Shown one piece after another: positions 56,959 to 64,000 of a stretch of DNA of 64,000 bases. Below the pieces are notes generated by a model. The model was not told where the DNA came from. It ran no database searches and saw only the letters and a list, made by a program, of their open reading frames with translations. The position numbers and the translations under genes were made by a program. This stretch comes from Roseinatronobacter sp. S2 (lineage in GTDB: Bacteria > Pseudomonadota > Alphaproteobacteria > Rhodobacterales > Rhodobacteraceae): positions 676,501 through 740,500 of the forward strand of contig NZ_CP121113.1 of assembly GCF_029581395.1 (NCBI RefSeq). The letters are read 5' to 3'. The stretch's first letter is position 1, and every line of letters starts with the position of its first letter.

Positions 56959-59538
56959 ATGTCCAGCCAGCCAGACGCGCGGTATCAGCCCCAGACACTT
57001 GAACCCAAATGGCGGACTGCGTGGCATGACGCCCAGGTGTTCAAGGCCCGCCGCGACCCCGCGCGCCCGAAATATTATGTGCTGGAAATGTTTCCCTACC
57101 CGTCAGGGCGCATCCATATGGGCCATGTGCGGAATTACACCATGGGCGATGTGGTGGCGCGCTATAAATCCGCGCAGGGGTTCTCGGTGCTGCACCCGAT
57201 GGGCTGGGACGCGTTCGGTATGCCTGCGGAAAACGCCGCGATGGAACAGGGCGGCCACCCCAATGACTGGACCGAAGCCAATATCGAAGTGATGAAGGGG
57301 CAGATGAAACCCCTTGGCCTGTCGATTGACTGGTCGCGCGAAATTGCCACTTGTCGGCCCGACTATTACGGCCAGCAACAGGCCATGTTTATCGACATGC
57401 TGCATGACGGGCTGGTATATCGCAAGAATGCCGTGGTGAACTGGGACCCGGTAGATCAGACCGTTCTGGCCAATGAACAGGTGATCGACGGCAAGGGCTG
57501 GCGATCAGGCGCCGAGGTGGAACGTCGCGAATTGACGCAGTGGTTCTTCAAGATTTCCGATTATTCCGAAGAATTGCTGGCGGCGCTGGACGGGTTGGAA
57601 AACTGGCCTGAAAAAGTGCGCCTGATGCAGCGCAACTGGATTGGCCAGTCGCGCGGGCTGCAATTCGCGTTCTCGACCGTGGATGCGCCCGAAGGCTTTG
57701 ACCGGATCGACGTGTATACCACCCGCCCCGACACGCTGATGGGCGCGTCTTTTGTGGGCGTGTCGCCCGACCACCCGCTGGCGCGCCATCTGGAACGCCA
57801 TGATCCTGAAGTGGCCGCTTTTGTGGCCGAATGCCGCAAGCTGGGCACCACCGAGGAAGCGCTGGAAAAGGCCGACAAGCGCGGGTTTGACACCGGAATT
57901 CGCGTGCGCCACCCGTTCGACACTGACTGGGAACTGCCCGTCTATATCGCCAATTTCATTCTGATGGATTACGGCACCGGCGCAATTTTCGGCTGCCCCG
58001 CCCATGACCAGCGCGATCTGGACTTCGCCAACAAATACGGGCTGCCGCATCCGGATGTCTTCTTGTCACTGGAAGATGATACGCAGGTTGACGCTGTGGC
58101 GTTTGTCCCCCCCAAGACCGACAAGGTGCGCTATGTGCGCGGGTTTGCAGGTGATGAAGTGCAGACAGGCGAACAGGCCGTCGAGGCCGCGATCACGTTC
58201 TGCGAATCGCAAGGCGTGGGGCATGGTGTCACGAAATACCGCCTGCGCGACTGGGGCCTGTCGCGTCAGCGGTATTGGGGGTGCCCCATTCCGGTGGTGC
58301 ATTGCGATGCCTGCGGTGTCGTGCCCGAGCGGAAGGAAAATCTGCCCATCGCGCTGCCCTATGATGAAGATGGCACGCCTATTGACTTTTCCATCCCCGG
58401 CAACCCGCTGGACCGTCACCCGACATGGCGCGATTGTGCCTGCCCGAATTGCGGCAAACCCGCCAAGCGTGAAACCGACACGATGGATACGTTTGTCGAC
58501 TCAAGCTGGTATTACGCGCGCTTCACCAGCCCGCAGGCCGACACGCCCACCAATGCCGAAGATGCCGCCTATTGGATGAATGTGGACCAGTATATTGGCG
58601 GCATTGAACACGCGATTTTGCACCTGCTGTATTCGCGCTTCTTTGCCCGCGCGATGGTGAAAACCGGCCATTTGCCTGAAAGCGCGTCAGAGCCGTTCAA
58701 CGCGCTGTTCACGCAAGGGATGGTGACGCATGAGATTTACACCACGCAGGACGCCAAGGGCCGCGCGCTCTATCACCTGCCCGAGGATGTCGAGGATGGA
58801 AAGCTGAAGGCGACAGGCGAGGCTGTGCGCATCATCCCCTCTGCCAAAATGTCGAAATCCAAGAAAAACGTGGTGGACCCTGTCAACATCATCAGCGCAT
58901 TCGGGGCCGACACAGCGCGCTGGTTCGTCATGTCCGACAGCCCGCCCGAACGCGATGTGGAATGGACAAGCGCCGGCGCGGAAGCGGCATTCAAGCACCT
59001 GAACCGCGTCTGGATGCTGTGCGACCGGATTGCCGCGATGTCCGGCGGCACGCCATCGGCTGCCGATACGGACCTGATGCGCGCCATGCACCGCGCAATC
59101 GCCGATGTCACCAAATCCATCGAGAATTTCACCTTCAACAAGGCGATTGCCGAACTCTATGCCTTCACCAACACGCTGTCGAAATCGCAGGCCAGCGGGG
59201 CGGCACAGCAGGCCGCCATGCGCACGCTGGCGCAACTGATGGCCCCGATGGTCCCGCATCTGGCCGAAGATATCTGGGCACGCATGGGCGGCGCAGGGCT
59301 GGTGGCGCAAGCGCCATGGCCGCAGGTGGACCCCGCCATGCTGGTGCGTGACACCGTTGTTCTGCCCATCCAGATCAACGGCAAGCGCCGCAGCGAGATC
59401 GAGGTTTCCGCCGATGCCAGCAAGGAAGAGGTTGAAAAACTTGCGCTGGCAGATGATGCTGTGATCAAGGCTTTGGCAGGCACTGCGCCCAAGAAGCTGA
59501 TTGTGGTGCCGGGGCGGATTGTGAATGTCGTTGTTTAA
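56959..59538 (+). CDS. leuS: Leucyl-tRNA synthetase
   Basis: This 859-residue class I synthetase starts [12 protein letters not shown] at 56959 (AGGAAAG ahead). It has the HIGH-type motif HMGHVRNYT, the CP1 editing domain with [13 protein letters not shown], the zinc-like region around CDACG, and KMSKSKKN. It charges tRNA-Leu. Its end overlaps lptE by 14 bases. Confidence 0.96.
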   Translation: MSSQPDARYQPQTLEPKWRTAWHDAQVFKARRDPARPKYYVLEMFPYPSGRIHMGHVRNYTMGDVVARYKSAQGFSVLHPMGWDAFGMPAENAAMEQGGHPNDWTEANIEVMKGQMKPLGLSIDWSREIATCRPDYYGQQQAMFIDMLHDGLVYRKNAVVNWDPVDQTVLANEQVIDGKGWRSGAEVERRELTQWFFKISDYSEELLAALDGLENWPEKVRLMQRNWIGQSRGLQFAFSTVDAPEGFDRIDVYTTRPDTLMGASFVGVSPDHPLARHLERHDPEVAAFVAECRKLGTTEEALEKADKRGFDTGIRVRHPFDTDWELPVYIANFILMDYGTGAIFGCPAHDQRDLDFANKYGLPHPDVFLSLEDDTQVDAVAFVPPKTDKVRYVRGFAGDEVQTGEQAVEAAITFCESQGVGHGVTKYRLRDWGLSRQRYWGCPIPVVHCDACGVVPERKENLPIALPYDEDGTPIDFSIPGNPLDRHPTWRDCACPNCGKPAKRETDTMDTFVDSSWYYARFTSPQADTPTNAEDAAYWMNVDQYIGGIEHAILHLLYSRFFARAMVKTGHLPESASEPFNALFTQGMVTHEIYTTQDAKGRALYHLPEDVEDGKLKATGEAVRIIPSAKMSKSKKNVVDPVNIISAFGADTARWFVMSDSPPERDVEWTSAGAEAAFKHLNRVWMLCDRIAAMSGGTPSAADTDLMRAMHRAIADVTKSIENFTFNKAIAELYAFTNTLSKSQASGAAQQAAMRTLAQLMAPMVPHLAEDIWARMGGAGLVAQAPWPQVDPAMLVRDTVVLPIQINGKRRSEIEVSADASKEEVEKLALADDAVIKALAGTAPKKLIVVPGRIVNVVV

Positions 59539-60010
59539 ACGCAGACAGGTTCTAGGGATGCTTGCGGTTTTGCCATTGGCCGCATGCGGGTTTACACCCG
59601 CCTATGCGCCCGGCGGGGCGGGAATGGCCCTGCGCGGACAGGTGCGCGCGGCAGACCCGGGCGATTCTCTGGGTTTCGGTTTTGTCGGCGCGCTTGAAGA
59701 ACGCCTTGGCCGTCCTGAAAACCCGCGTTTTGATCTAAGCTATGACATTGCTACATCGCAACGCGGGTCGGCGCGTGTGGCGGGTGTCGGGGAAACCCGA
59801 ATTTCCGTGATTGGGACAGTTACCTATGAACTGAAAGACCGCGCCAGCGGTGCGACAGTCAGTTCGGGCAGCGTTCGCAACTTCACCAATTATTCGACAA
59901 CATCGACGCAACTGGCCAGCTTGCGTGCGCGCGAGGATGCAGAGCGCCGCCTGATGCGCATTCTGGCAGATCAGGTGGCAACGCGGTTGATTGCTGCGCA
60001 GGCCGGATGA
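59525..60010 (+). CDS. lptE: LPS assembly lipoprotein LptE
   Basis: This 161-residue protein has a lipoprotein signal with [12 protein letters not shown] (lipobox Cys21) and the LptE pattern [25 protein letters not shown] and [22 protein letters not shown]. It plugs LptD in the outer membrane for LPS insertion. The overlaps with leuS and holA match the conserved order. Confidence 0.88.
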   Translation: MSLFKRRQVLGMLAVLPLAACGFTPAYAPGGAGMALRGQVRAADPGDSLGFGFVGALEERLGRPENPRFDLSYDIATSQRGSARVAGVGETRISVIGTVTYELKDRASGATVSSGSVRNFTNYSTTSTQLASLRAREDAERRLMRILADQVATRLIAAQAG

Positions 60011-61029
60011 AGCTTAATCCCCGTGATCTGGCCAGACTGATTGCCAAGCCCGACCCGGCCCTGGCGGGGGTGCTGATATTCGGGCACGATGCGATGCGCG
60101 TGGCGATGAAGCGTCAGGAACTTGTTGCCGCGATTGTTGGCCCACAAGGCGAATCAGAAATGCGGTTGGAACGGTTGCAGGGCGCAGAGTTGCGCCGCGA
60201 TGGCGCGCAGCTGCTGGACGCTGTCAAGGCGCAGGGCTTTTTCCCCGGTGCACGGGTTGTGTTTGTCGAGGATGCAACCGACATGGCAACGGATGCCATT
60301 GCATCCGCGCTGACGGACTGGCGCGCGGGTGATGCGCAGGTCATTGTCACGGCGGGGGGGCTGAAAGCCTCGTCCAAGTTACGCAAACTGTTCGAAGGCG
60401 CGCGGGCGGCAGGGGCTGCGGCCATCTATGACGACCCCCCCTCGCGCGAGGAGATTGAAGCGGCGCTGAAAACCGCGGGGCTGCAACAGGTTGATGCCGA
60501 TGCCATGCGTGATCTGACGGTGCTGGCGCGCGTGCTGGACCCCGGTGATTTTCGGCAAACCATCGAGAAGATCGCCCTGTATAAATTTGGCGACACCACC
60601 GCCCTGACACCCGCAGATATTGCCGAAGTGGCCCCCACCAGCACCGAAGCGGCGGTGGACGACGTTTTGAACGCCGTGGCCGAAGGGCAGGCGGCGCAGG
60701 TCGGGCCATTATTGGTGCGGCTGCAAGCGCAAGGGGTGGCCCCTGTGACGTTGGCAATCATGACGTTGCGCCATTTTCGCACATTGCATGCGCTGTGCAG
60801 CGACCCCGGCGGCCCATCGGCGGGAATTCAGCGGATGCGCCCGCCTGTTTTCGGGCCGCGCCGCGACAAGATTCTGGGGCAGGCGACGAAATGGGGGCTG
60901 GCACGTCTGGAACGCGCGCTTGGCGATATTATTGACGCCGATCTGACCTTGCGTTCGTCGTCAAACGCGCCCAGCATGGCGGTTATGGAACGCACGCTGA
61001 TCCGGCTGGCAATGCTGGTGCGGCGCTGA
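60007..61029 (+). CDS. holA: DNA polymerase III delta subunit
   Basis: This 340-residue clamp-loader subunit has the HolA pattern: RDLARLIAKPDPALAGVLIFGHD at the start, VFVEDATDM in the AAA-like domain, and the C-terminal LRHFRTLHALCSD and ILGQATKWGLARLERALGDIIDADL. It opens the DnaN clamp during loading. The start overlaps lptE by ATGA. Confidence 0.93.
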   Translation: MKLNPRDLARLIAKPDPALAGVLIFGHDAMRVAMKRQELVAAIVGPQGESEMRLERLQGAELRRDGAQLLDAVKAQGFFPGARVVFVEDATDMATDAIASALTDWRAGDAQVIVTAGGLKASSKLRKLFEGARAAGAAAIYDDPPSREEIEAALKTAGLQQVDADAMRDLTVLARVLDPGDFRQTIEKIALYKFGDTTALTPADIAEVAPTSTEAAVDDVLNAVAEGQAAQVGPLLVRLQAQGVAPVTLAIMTLRHFRTLHALCSDPGGPSAGIQRMRPPVFGPRRDKILGQATKWGLARLERALGDIIDADLTLRSSSNAPSMAVMERTLIRLAMLVRR

Positions 61030-61042
61030 ACAGGGGTTTGCC

Positions 61043-61636
61043 ATGTATACCGTTATTGGAAAAGCCAACAGCCGCGCCACCCGTGTCCTGTGGATGCTGG
61101 AAGAGTTGGGCCAAAGCTATGAGCATGTGCCCGCCGCCCCGCAATCCGAAGGGGTCGTCAGCTTCAACCCCGCAGGCAAGGTTCCGGTGCTGATTGAAGA
61201 TGGCACGCCTATCACTGATTCGACGGCGATCATTCAGTATCTGGCCGACAAACACGGTGCGCTGACCTATCCTGCGGGAACGCTGGACCGCGCGCGGCAG
61301 GACAGTCTGACCCAGTTTTTGCTGGATGAATTCGACGCCGCGCTGTGGATGGCGGCGCGGCACAGTTTCGTTTTGCCCGCCGAGATGCGCCAGTCCGCGA
61401 TCAAGGATTCATTGATCTGGGAATTTACCAACAGCCAGAAAACACTGGTGCAGCGCATGGGGGATGGCCCCTACCTGATGGGCCAGAATATGACAGTGCC
61501 CGATATTATCCTGACGCATTGCGGTATCTGGTCGCGGGTTGCCAAATTCCCCGTGAAAGAGGCGCGTTTGTCAGACTATCTGGAACGGATGACCACCCGC
61601 CCCGCATTGGCAAAAGTCCTGTCGATGATGGGGTAG
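61043..61636 (+). CDS. Glutathione S-transferase family protein
   Basis: This 197-residue GST has the N-terminal thioredoxin fold (SRATRVLWMLEELGQSYEHV, cis-proline in AGKVPVLIEDGTPITDSTAI) and a helical C-domain with the capping-box-like GQNMTVPDIILTHCGIW. Substrate unknown. It is 13 bases after holA and probably co-transcribed. The second copy of the 231-bp repeat follows it. Confidence 0.88.
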   Translation: MYTVIGKANSRATRVLWMLEELGQSYEHVPAAPQSEGVVSFNPAGKVPVLIEDGTPITDSTAIIQYLADKHGALTYPAGTLDRARQDSLTQFLLDEFDAALWMAARHSFVLPAEMRQSAIKDSLIWEFTNSQKTLVQRMGDGPYLMGQNMTVPDIILTHCGIWSRVAKFPVKEARLSDYLERMTTRPALAKVLSMMG

Positions 61637-61687
61637 GCCGAGCTGGCGCATGGGCTGCGGAAGATCGAACGAAGCGCTGGTTGAAAC

Positions 61688-61918
61688 TGGCCTTTTGCAG
61701 ACATTCGCGCGGGGACTACGCCCGCGCCAGCGGTGGGCCGGGGTCTGCCGATCCGACGCCAGTGAAGTTCACTTTATGCAGGCGGCATACGCCCAAGATC
61801 AAAGGCTTGGCCTGTCATCAGCCAAATCGGCAGGCCGCGGGACGGCCCACCGATGGCGCGGCGGGCTTCGCCCTTGATTCCGCGCCTTGGGTGCTTTCCT
61901 GATGTCTGCTTCAGGCCA
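61688..61918. repeat. 231-bp dispersed inverted-repeat element, copy 2
   Basis: This is the gap-free match of 727-957 (8 mismatches). Here too the inverted-repeat arms (around 61714-61750 and 61828-61866) are kept. It lies between the converging GST and pheA genes and fills most of a 327-base gap. I see no other feature in that gap. Confidence 0.9.
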
Positions 61919-61963
61919 TGAAAAGCACCTTGTTGCGCCCGATACGCTTACTTCGACAGGGCA

Positions 61964-62797
61964 TCAGTAACGCGCAGGGTCCGCCGGATAGGTGCCCAGG
62001 ATATTCAGATAGGACGTGAAATAGCGCAATTCATCCAGCGCAAGTTTCACATTGTCATCTTCGGGGTGCCCCTCGATCTCGGCGAAAAACTGTGTCGCGG
62101 TGAATGATCCGTTCACCATGTAGCTTTCCAGTTTGACCATGTTGACCCCATTCGTCGCAAACCCGCCCATCGCCTTATACAGCGCGGCAGGAATGTTGCG
62201 CACCCGGAACAGGAATGCGGTCATCATGCCGTGGTCCCCGCGGCGGGTGAAATCGGCATCGCGCGCCATGATCAAAAAGCGCGTGGTGTTGTTGGGGTGG
62301 TCCTCGATATGGCGGGCCAGCACATCCAGACCATAGATTTGCGCGGCCATTTCGCTGGCAAGGGCCGCATGGGTCGGGTCATTGCGTTCGGCAATTTCGC
62401 GGGCGGCGCGGGCATTGTCGCTGCTGACGGTGCCCTGAATGCCATGCTCGCGCAGGAACAGCCCGCATTGCGGCAGAATTACCACATGCCCATGTGCTTC
62501 GCGCACCTGTTCCAGTGCCGCCCCGCGCACGCCCAAAAGATTGACATGAACGCGCACGAATGCCTCGTCCACGATATGCAGGCCACTTTCGGGCAGCAGG
62601 GAATGCACATCGGCGACGCGTCCGTAAATGGAATTTTCGACCGCGACCATGCCCAGATCTGCGCGCCCTTCGCGGATTGCGGCCATCGTGTCATGAAATG
62701 TCGTGCACGGAAGCGGGTCATAGTCCGGCCGCGCATCTGCGCAAGCCTGATGTCCATAAGCCCCGAGTTCCCCCTGAAATGCGATCTTTCCTGCCAT
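61964..62797 (-). CDS. pheA: Prephenate dehydratase
   Basis: This 277-residue enzyme starts MAGKIAFQGELGAYGHQA at 62797 (or four codons earlier at 62809). The catalytic domain has LGMVAVENSIYGRV and the Thr-Arg-Phe motif in NNTTRFLIMARD. The C-terminal ACT domain (NGVNMVKLESYMVNG) is the phenylalanine-feedback site. It makes phenylpyruvate. It is divergent from the cytochrome c gene, a usual pairing in this order. Confidence 0.92.
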   Translation of the reverse strand: MAGKIAFQGELGAYGHQACADARPDYDPLPCTTFHDTMAAIREGRADLGMVAVENSIYGRVADVHSLLPESGLHIVDEAFVRVHVNLLGVRGAALEQVREAHGHVVILPQCGLFLREHGIQGTVSSDNARAAREIAERNDPTHAALASEMAAQIYGLDVLARHIEDHPNNTTRFLIMARDADFTRRGDHGMMTAFLFRVRNIPAALYKAMGGFATNGVNMVKLESYMVNGSFTATQFFAEIEGHPEDDNVKLALDELRYFTSYLNILGTYPADPARY

Positions 62798-62918
62798 GTT
62801 TGCGCCCATAGTCCTAAGATTCCGCCCAAAAGGGCATTTAGTCGCGGTAACTACCGCTTGAAACACCCAAGGGGAAGCGGATAGATAGGTCCAAACTTGC
62901 TCAGAACAGGATTGCGAT

Positions 62919-63425
62919 ATGTTCGACACAATGGTCATCACCAAAGCCGTTGCCGCATTTTGCGGCGCTTTACTTGTTTTCCTTCTGGGTAACTGGGCCG
63001 CAATGGAACTTTATGTGCCGCGCAATGCAAACGCCCCGCAAGCCTATATCATCGACACTGGCGCGGATGACGAACCCGCCGAGGATGTTGTCGAGCTGAC
63101 GTTCGAGGAAGCTTTCGAGATGGCCGACGCCGCCGCAGGGTCGCGCCTGTGGTCGCAATGCCGCGCTTGCCACTCGTTGGAGGAGGGGCGCAACGGCGTT
63201 GGCCCCTATCTGTATGGCATTGTGAACCGCGAAATTGGCGATGTGGCAGGGTTCAACTATTCCGGCGCGCTGCCGCAGGCAGGCGATGTATGGACACCAG
63301 AAATCTTGTCGGCGTTCATCGAGAGCCCAAGCGGTGTTGCCCCCGGCACGTCCATGAACTTTCGCGGGATTTCCAGTGTCGAGGATCGCGCGAACCTGAT
63401 CGCCTATATTGAAAGCGAAAGCTGA
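62919..63425 (+). CDS. cycM: Membrane-anchored c-type cytochrome
   Basis: This 168-residue protein has an uncleaved N-terminal anchor (AVAAFCGALLVFLLGNWAAM), an acidic linker (about 40-65) and a cytochrome c domain with CRACH, NGVGPYLYGIV and the methionine ligand in APGTSMNFRGI. This is the c552/CycM layout of Paracoccus, which carries electrons from bc1 to the terminal oxidase while tethered to the membrane. Confidence 0.88.
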   Translation: MFDTMVITKAVAAFCGALLVFLLGNWAAMELYVPRNANAPQAYIIDTGADDEPAEDVVELTFEEAFEMADAAAGSRLWSQCRACHSLEEGRNGVGPYLYGIVNREIGDVAGFNYSGALPQAGDVWTPEILSAFIESPSGVAPGTSMNFRGISSVEDRANLIAYIESES

Positions 63426-63454
63426 TCGCTTTTGGTCAAGCCAGTGATTTCCAG

Positions 63455-63487
63455 CAGACCGCCTTGAATAAGGGCGGTCTGTTTGCT
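63455..63487 (+). terminator. Terminator after cycM
   Basis: The stem CAGACCGCC/GGCGGTCTG (63455-63463 with 63473-63481) is followed by TTTG and a T-rich tract, 30 bases after the stop. Confidence 0.85.
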
Positions 63488-63626
63488 TTTCTTGAACTGA
63501 AATCAAATTACCTTGTGATAAGGCTGAAAGTTGCGTGCGCTTATCGACAGGGCCGCAGAAAAGCTGAATAATGCCAACAAGGCGCGGCCAAAACAACAAC
63601 AGGCCAGCACAGCACGGAGGGTTTCA

Positions 63627-64000
63627 ATGCATCAGGGACGCGATACAACATCGGCAGTGGTGATGGCCGGATTTTTTTCCATTCGTCATGTTGCGCAGAT
63701 GTCGGCAGCGGGGGTGTTGCTGGCGGCGATTTGGGCAAGTCCCGTGCGCCCGGACGCCGACGCGGCAGAACCGCAGATGATCGTTGCACATGGGTATTCA
63801 TTCTATGGCGACCTTAGCTACCCGCCGGATTTTGAACATTTCAATTATGTGAACCCGGATGCACCCAAGGGGGGTGAAATCTCGATCTCGTTTCAGGGGA
63901 CATTCGATTCGATGAACCCCTACACACGCGCTGGGCGTGCAGGCGTTCTGTCATCATCAATGTATGAAAGCCTGCTGGAAACGGCCGAACCGATGGGCGG
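63627..64000 (+). CDS. Periplasmic peptide-binding protein of an ABC transporter, YejA-like (N-terminal part)
   Basis: The frame is open from ATG 63627 (GGAGG six bases ahead) to the window end, so only the first 124 residues are seen. There is an N-terminal hydrophobic export segment (about 27-45) and then the family 5 solute-binding start: IVAHGYSFYGDLSYPPDFEH, PDAPKGGEISISFQGTFDSM and NPYTRAGRAG. The last two are typical of the YejA (microcin C/oligopeptide) group. The remaining transporter genes should follow beyond the window. Confidence 0.83.
   Translation, partial: MHQGRDTTSAVVMAGFFSIRHVAQMSAAGVLLAAIWASPVRPDADAAEPQMIVAHGYSFYGDLSYPPDFEHFNYVNPDAPKGGEISISFQGTFDSMNPYTRAGRAGVLSSSMYESLLETAEPMG

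Overview
The window looks like a 64-kb stretch of chromosome from an alphaproteobacterium of the Rhodobacterales (Rhodobacteraceae/Paracoccaceae, Roseobacter-like). The evidence is the moderately high G+C, the gene order (dapA next to slt, dnaA-dnaN-recF, petA-petB-petC, DUF3576-leuS-lptE-holA, pheA divergent from a membrane-anchored cytochrome c, purC-purS-purQ), an RNase E with a long acidic insert in its S1 domain, an ATPase-zeta homologue, and a split methionine synthase. I saw no rRNA, tRNA, CRISPR array, prophage or insertion sequence. Most genes are housekeeping and intact. The first and last genes are cut by the window edges.

Layout. 1-5.6 kb: a catabolic cluster with a thiamine-diphosphate enzyme (partial), a YciI-like protein, LigB/LigA-type extradiol dioxygenase subunits, an alpha/beta hydrolase, a LigM/DesA-type tetrahydrofolate-dependent O-demethylase and a GntR regulator with palindromic operator candidates. 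5.7-9.4 kb: dapA, lytic transglycosylase, LysE exporter. 9.4-14.1 kb: replication genes recF, dnaN and dnaA. A lower-G+C PemK/MazF-like toxin gene and a strongly folded, terminator-ended intergenic RNA candidate sit between dnaN and recF. 14.6-24.4 kb: rpsT, enoyl-CoA hydratase, mutM, ubiE, ubiB, thiamine pyrophosphokinase, a large acidic protein of unknown function, DUF2842, purA, secG. 24.6-31.9 kb: pyrG, a 7TM-PAS hybrid histidine kinase, a small unknown protein, eno, a DMT exporter. 32-34.7 kb: the cytochrome bc1 genes. 35-42.3 kb: a GST, a small membrane protein, a FadH-type flavoenzyme, and a translationally coupled ABC ATPase/permease/CrtC-AttH-like unit. 42.5-44.4 kb: cobalamin-binding and homocysteine-methyltransferase pieces of a split methionine synthase. 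44.5-47.9 kb: ATPase zeta homologue, purC, purS, an alcohol dehydrogenase and purQ. 47.9-51.2 kb: a DctB/DctD-like pair whose regulator lacks the sigma-54 contact motif. 51.8-64 kb: rne, ccdA, DUF1489, DUF3576, leuS, lptE, holA, GST, pheA, a cytochrome c, and the start of a YejA-like peptide-binding protein.

How the genes work together. The bc1 complex, membrane-bound cytochrome c and CcdA belong to one respiratory chain and its maturation. ubiE and ubiB make its quinone. LigM-type demethylation would produce 5-methyl-tetrahydrofolate, a methyl source the split methionine synthase could use (inference). The items most worth a second look are: a 231-bp, about 96% identical inverted-repeat element found at both ends of the window, each time between converging genes; the toxin gene plus structured RNA inside the replication locus; the O-demethylase/extradiol cluster; and the DctD-like regulator without GAFTGA.
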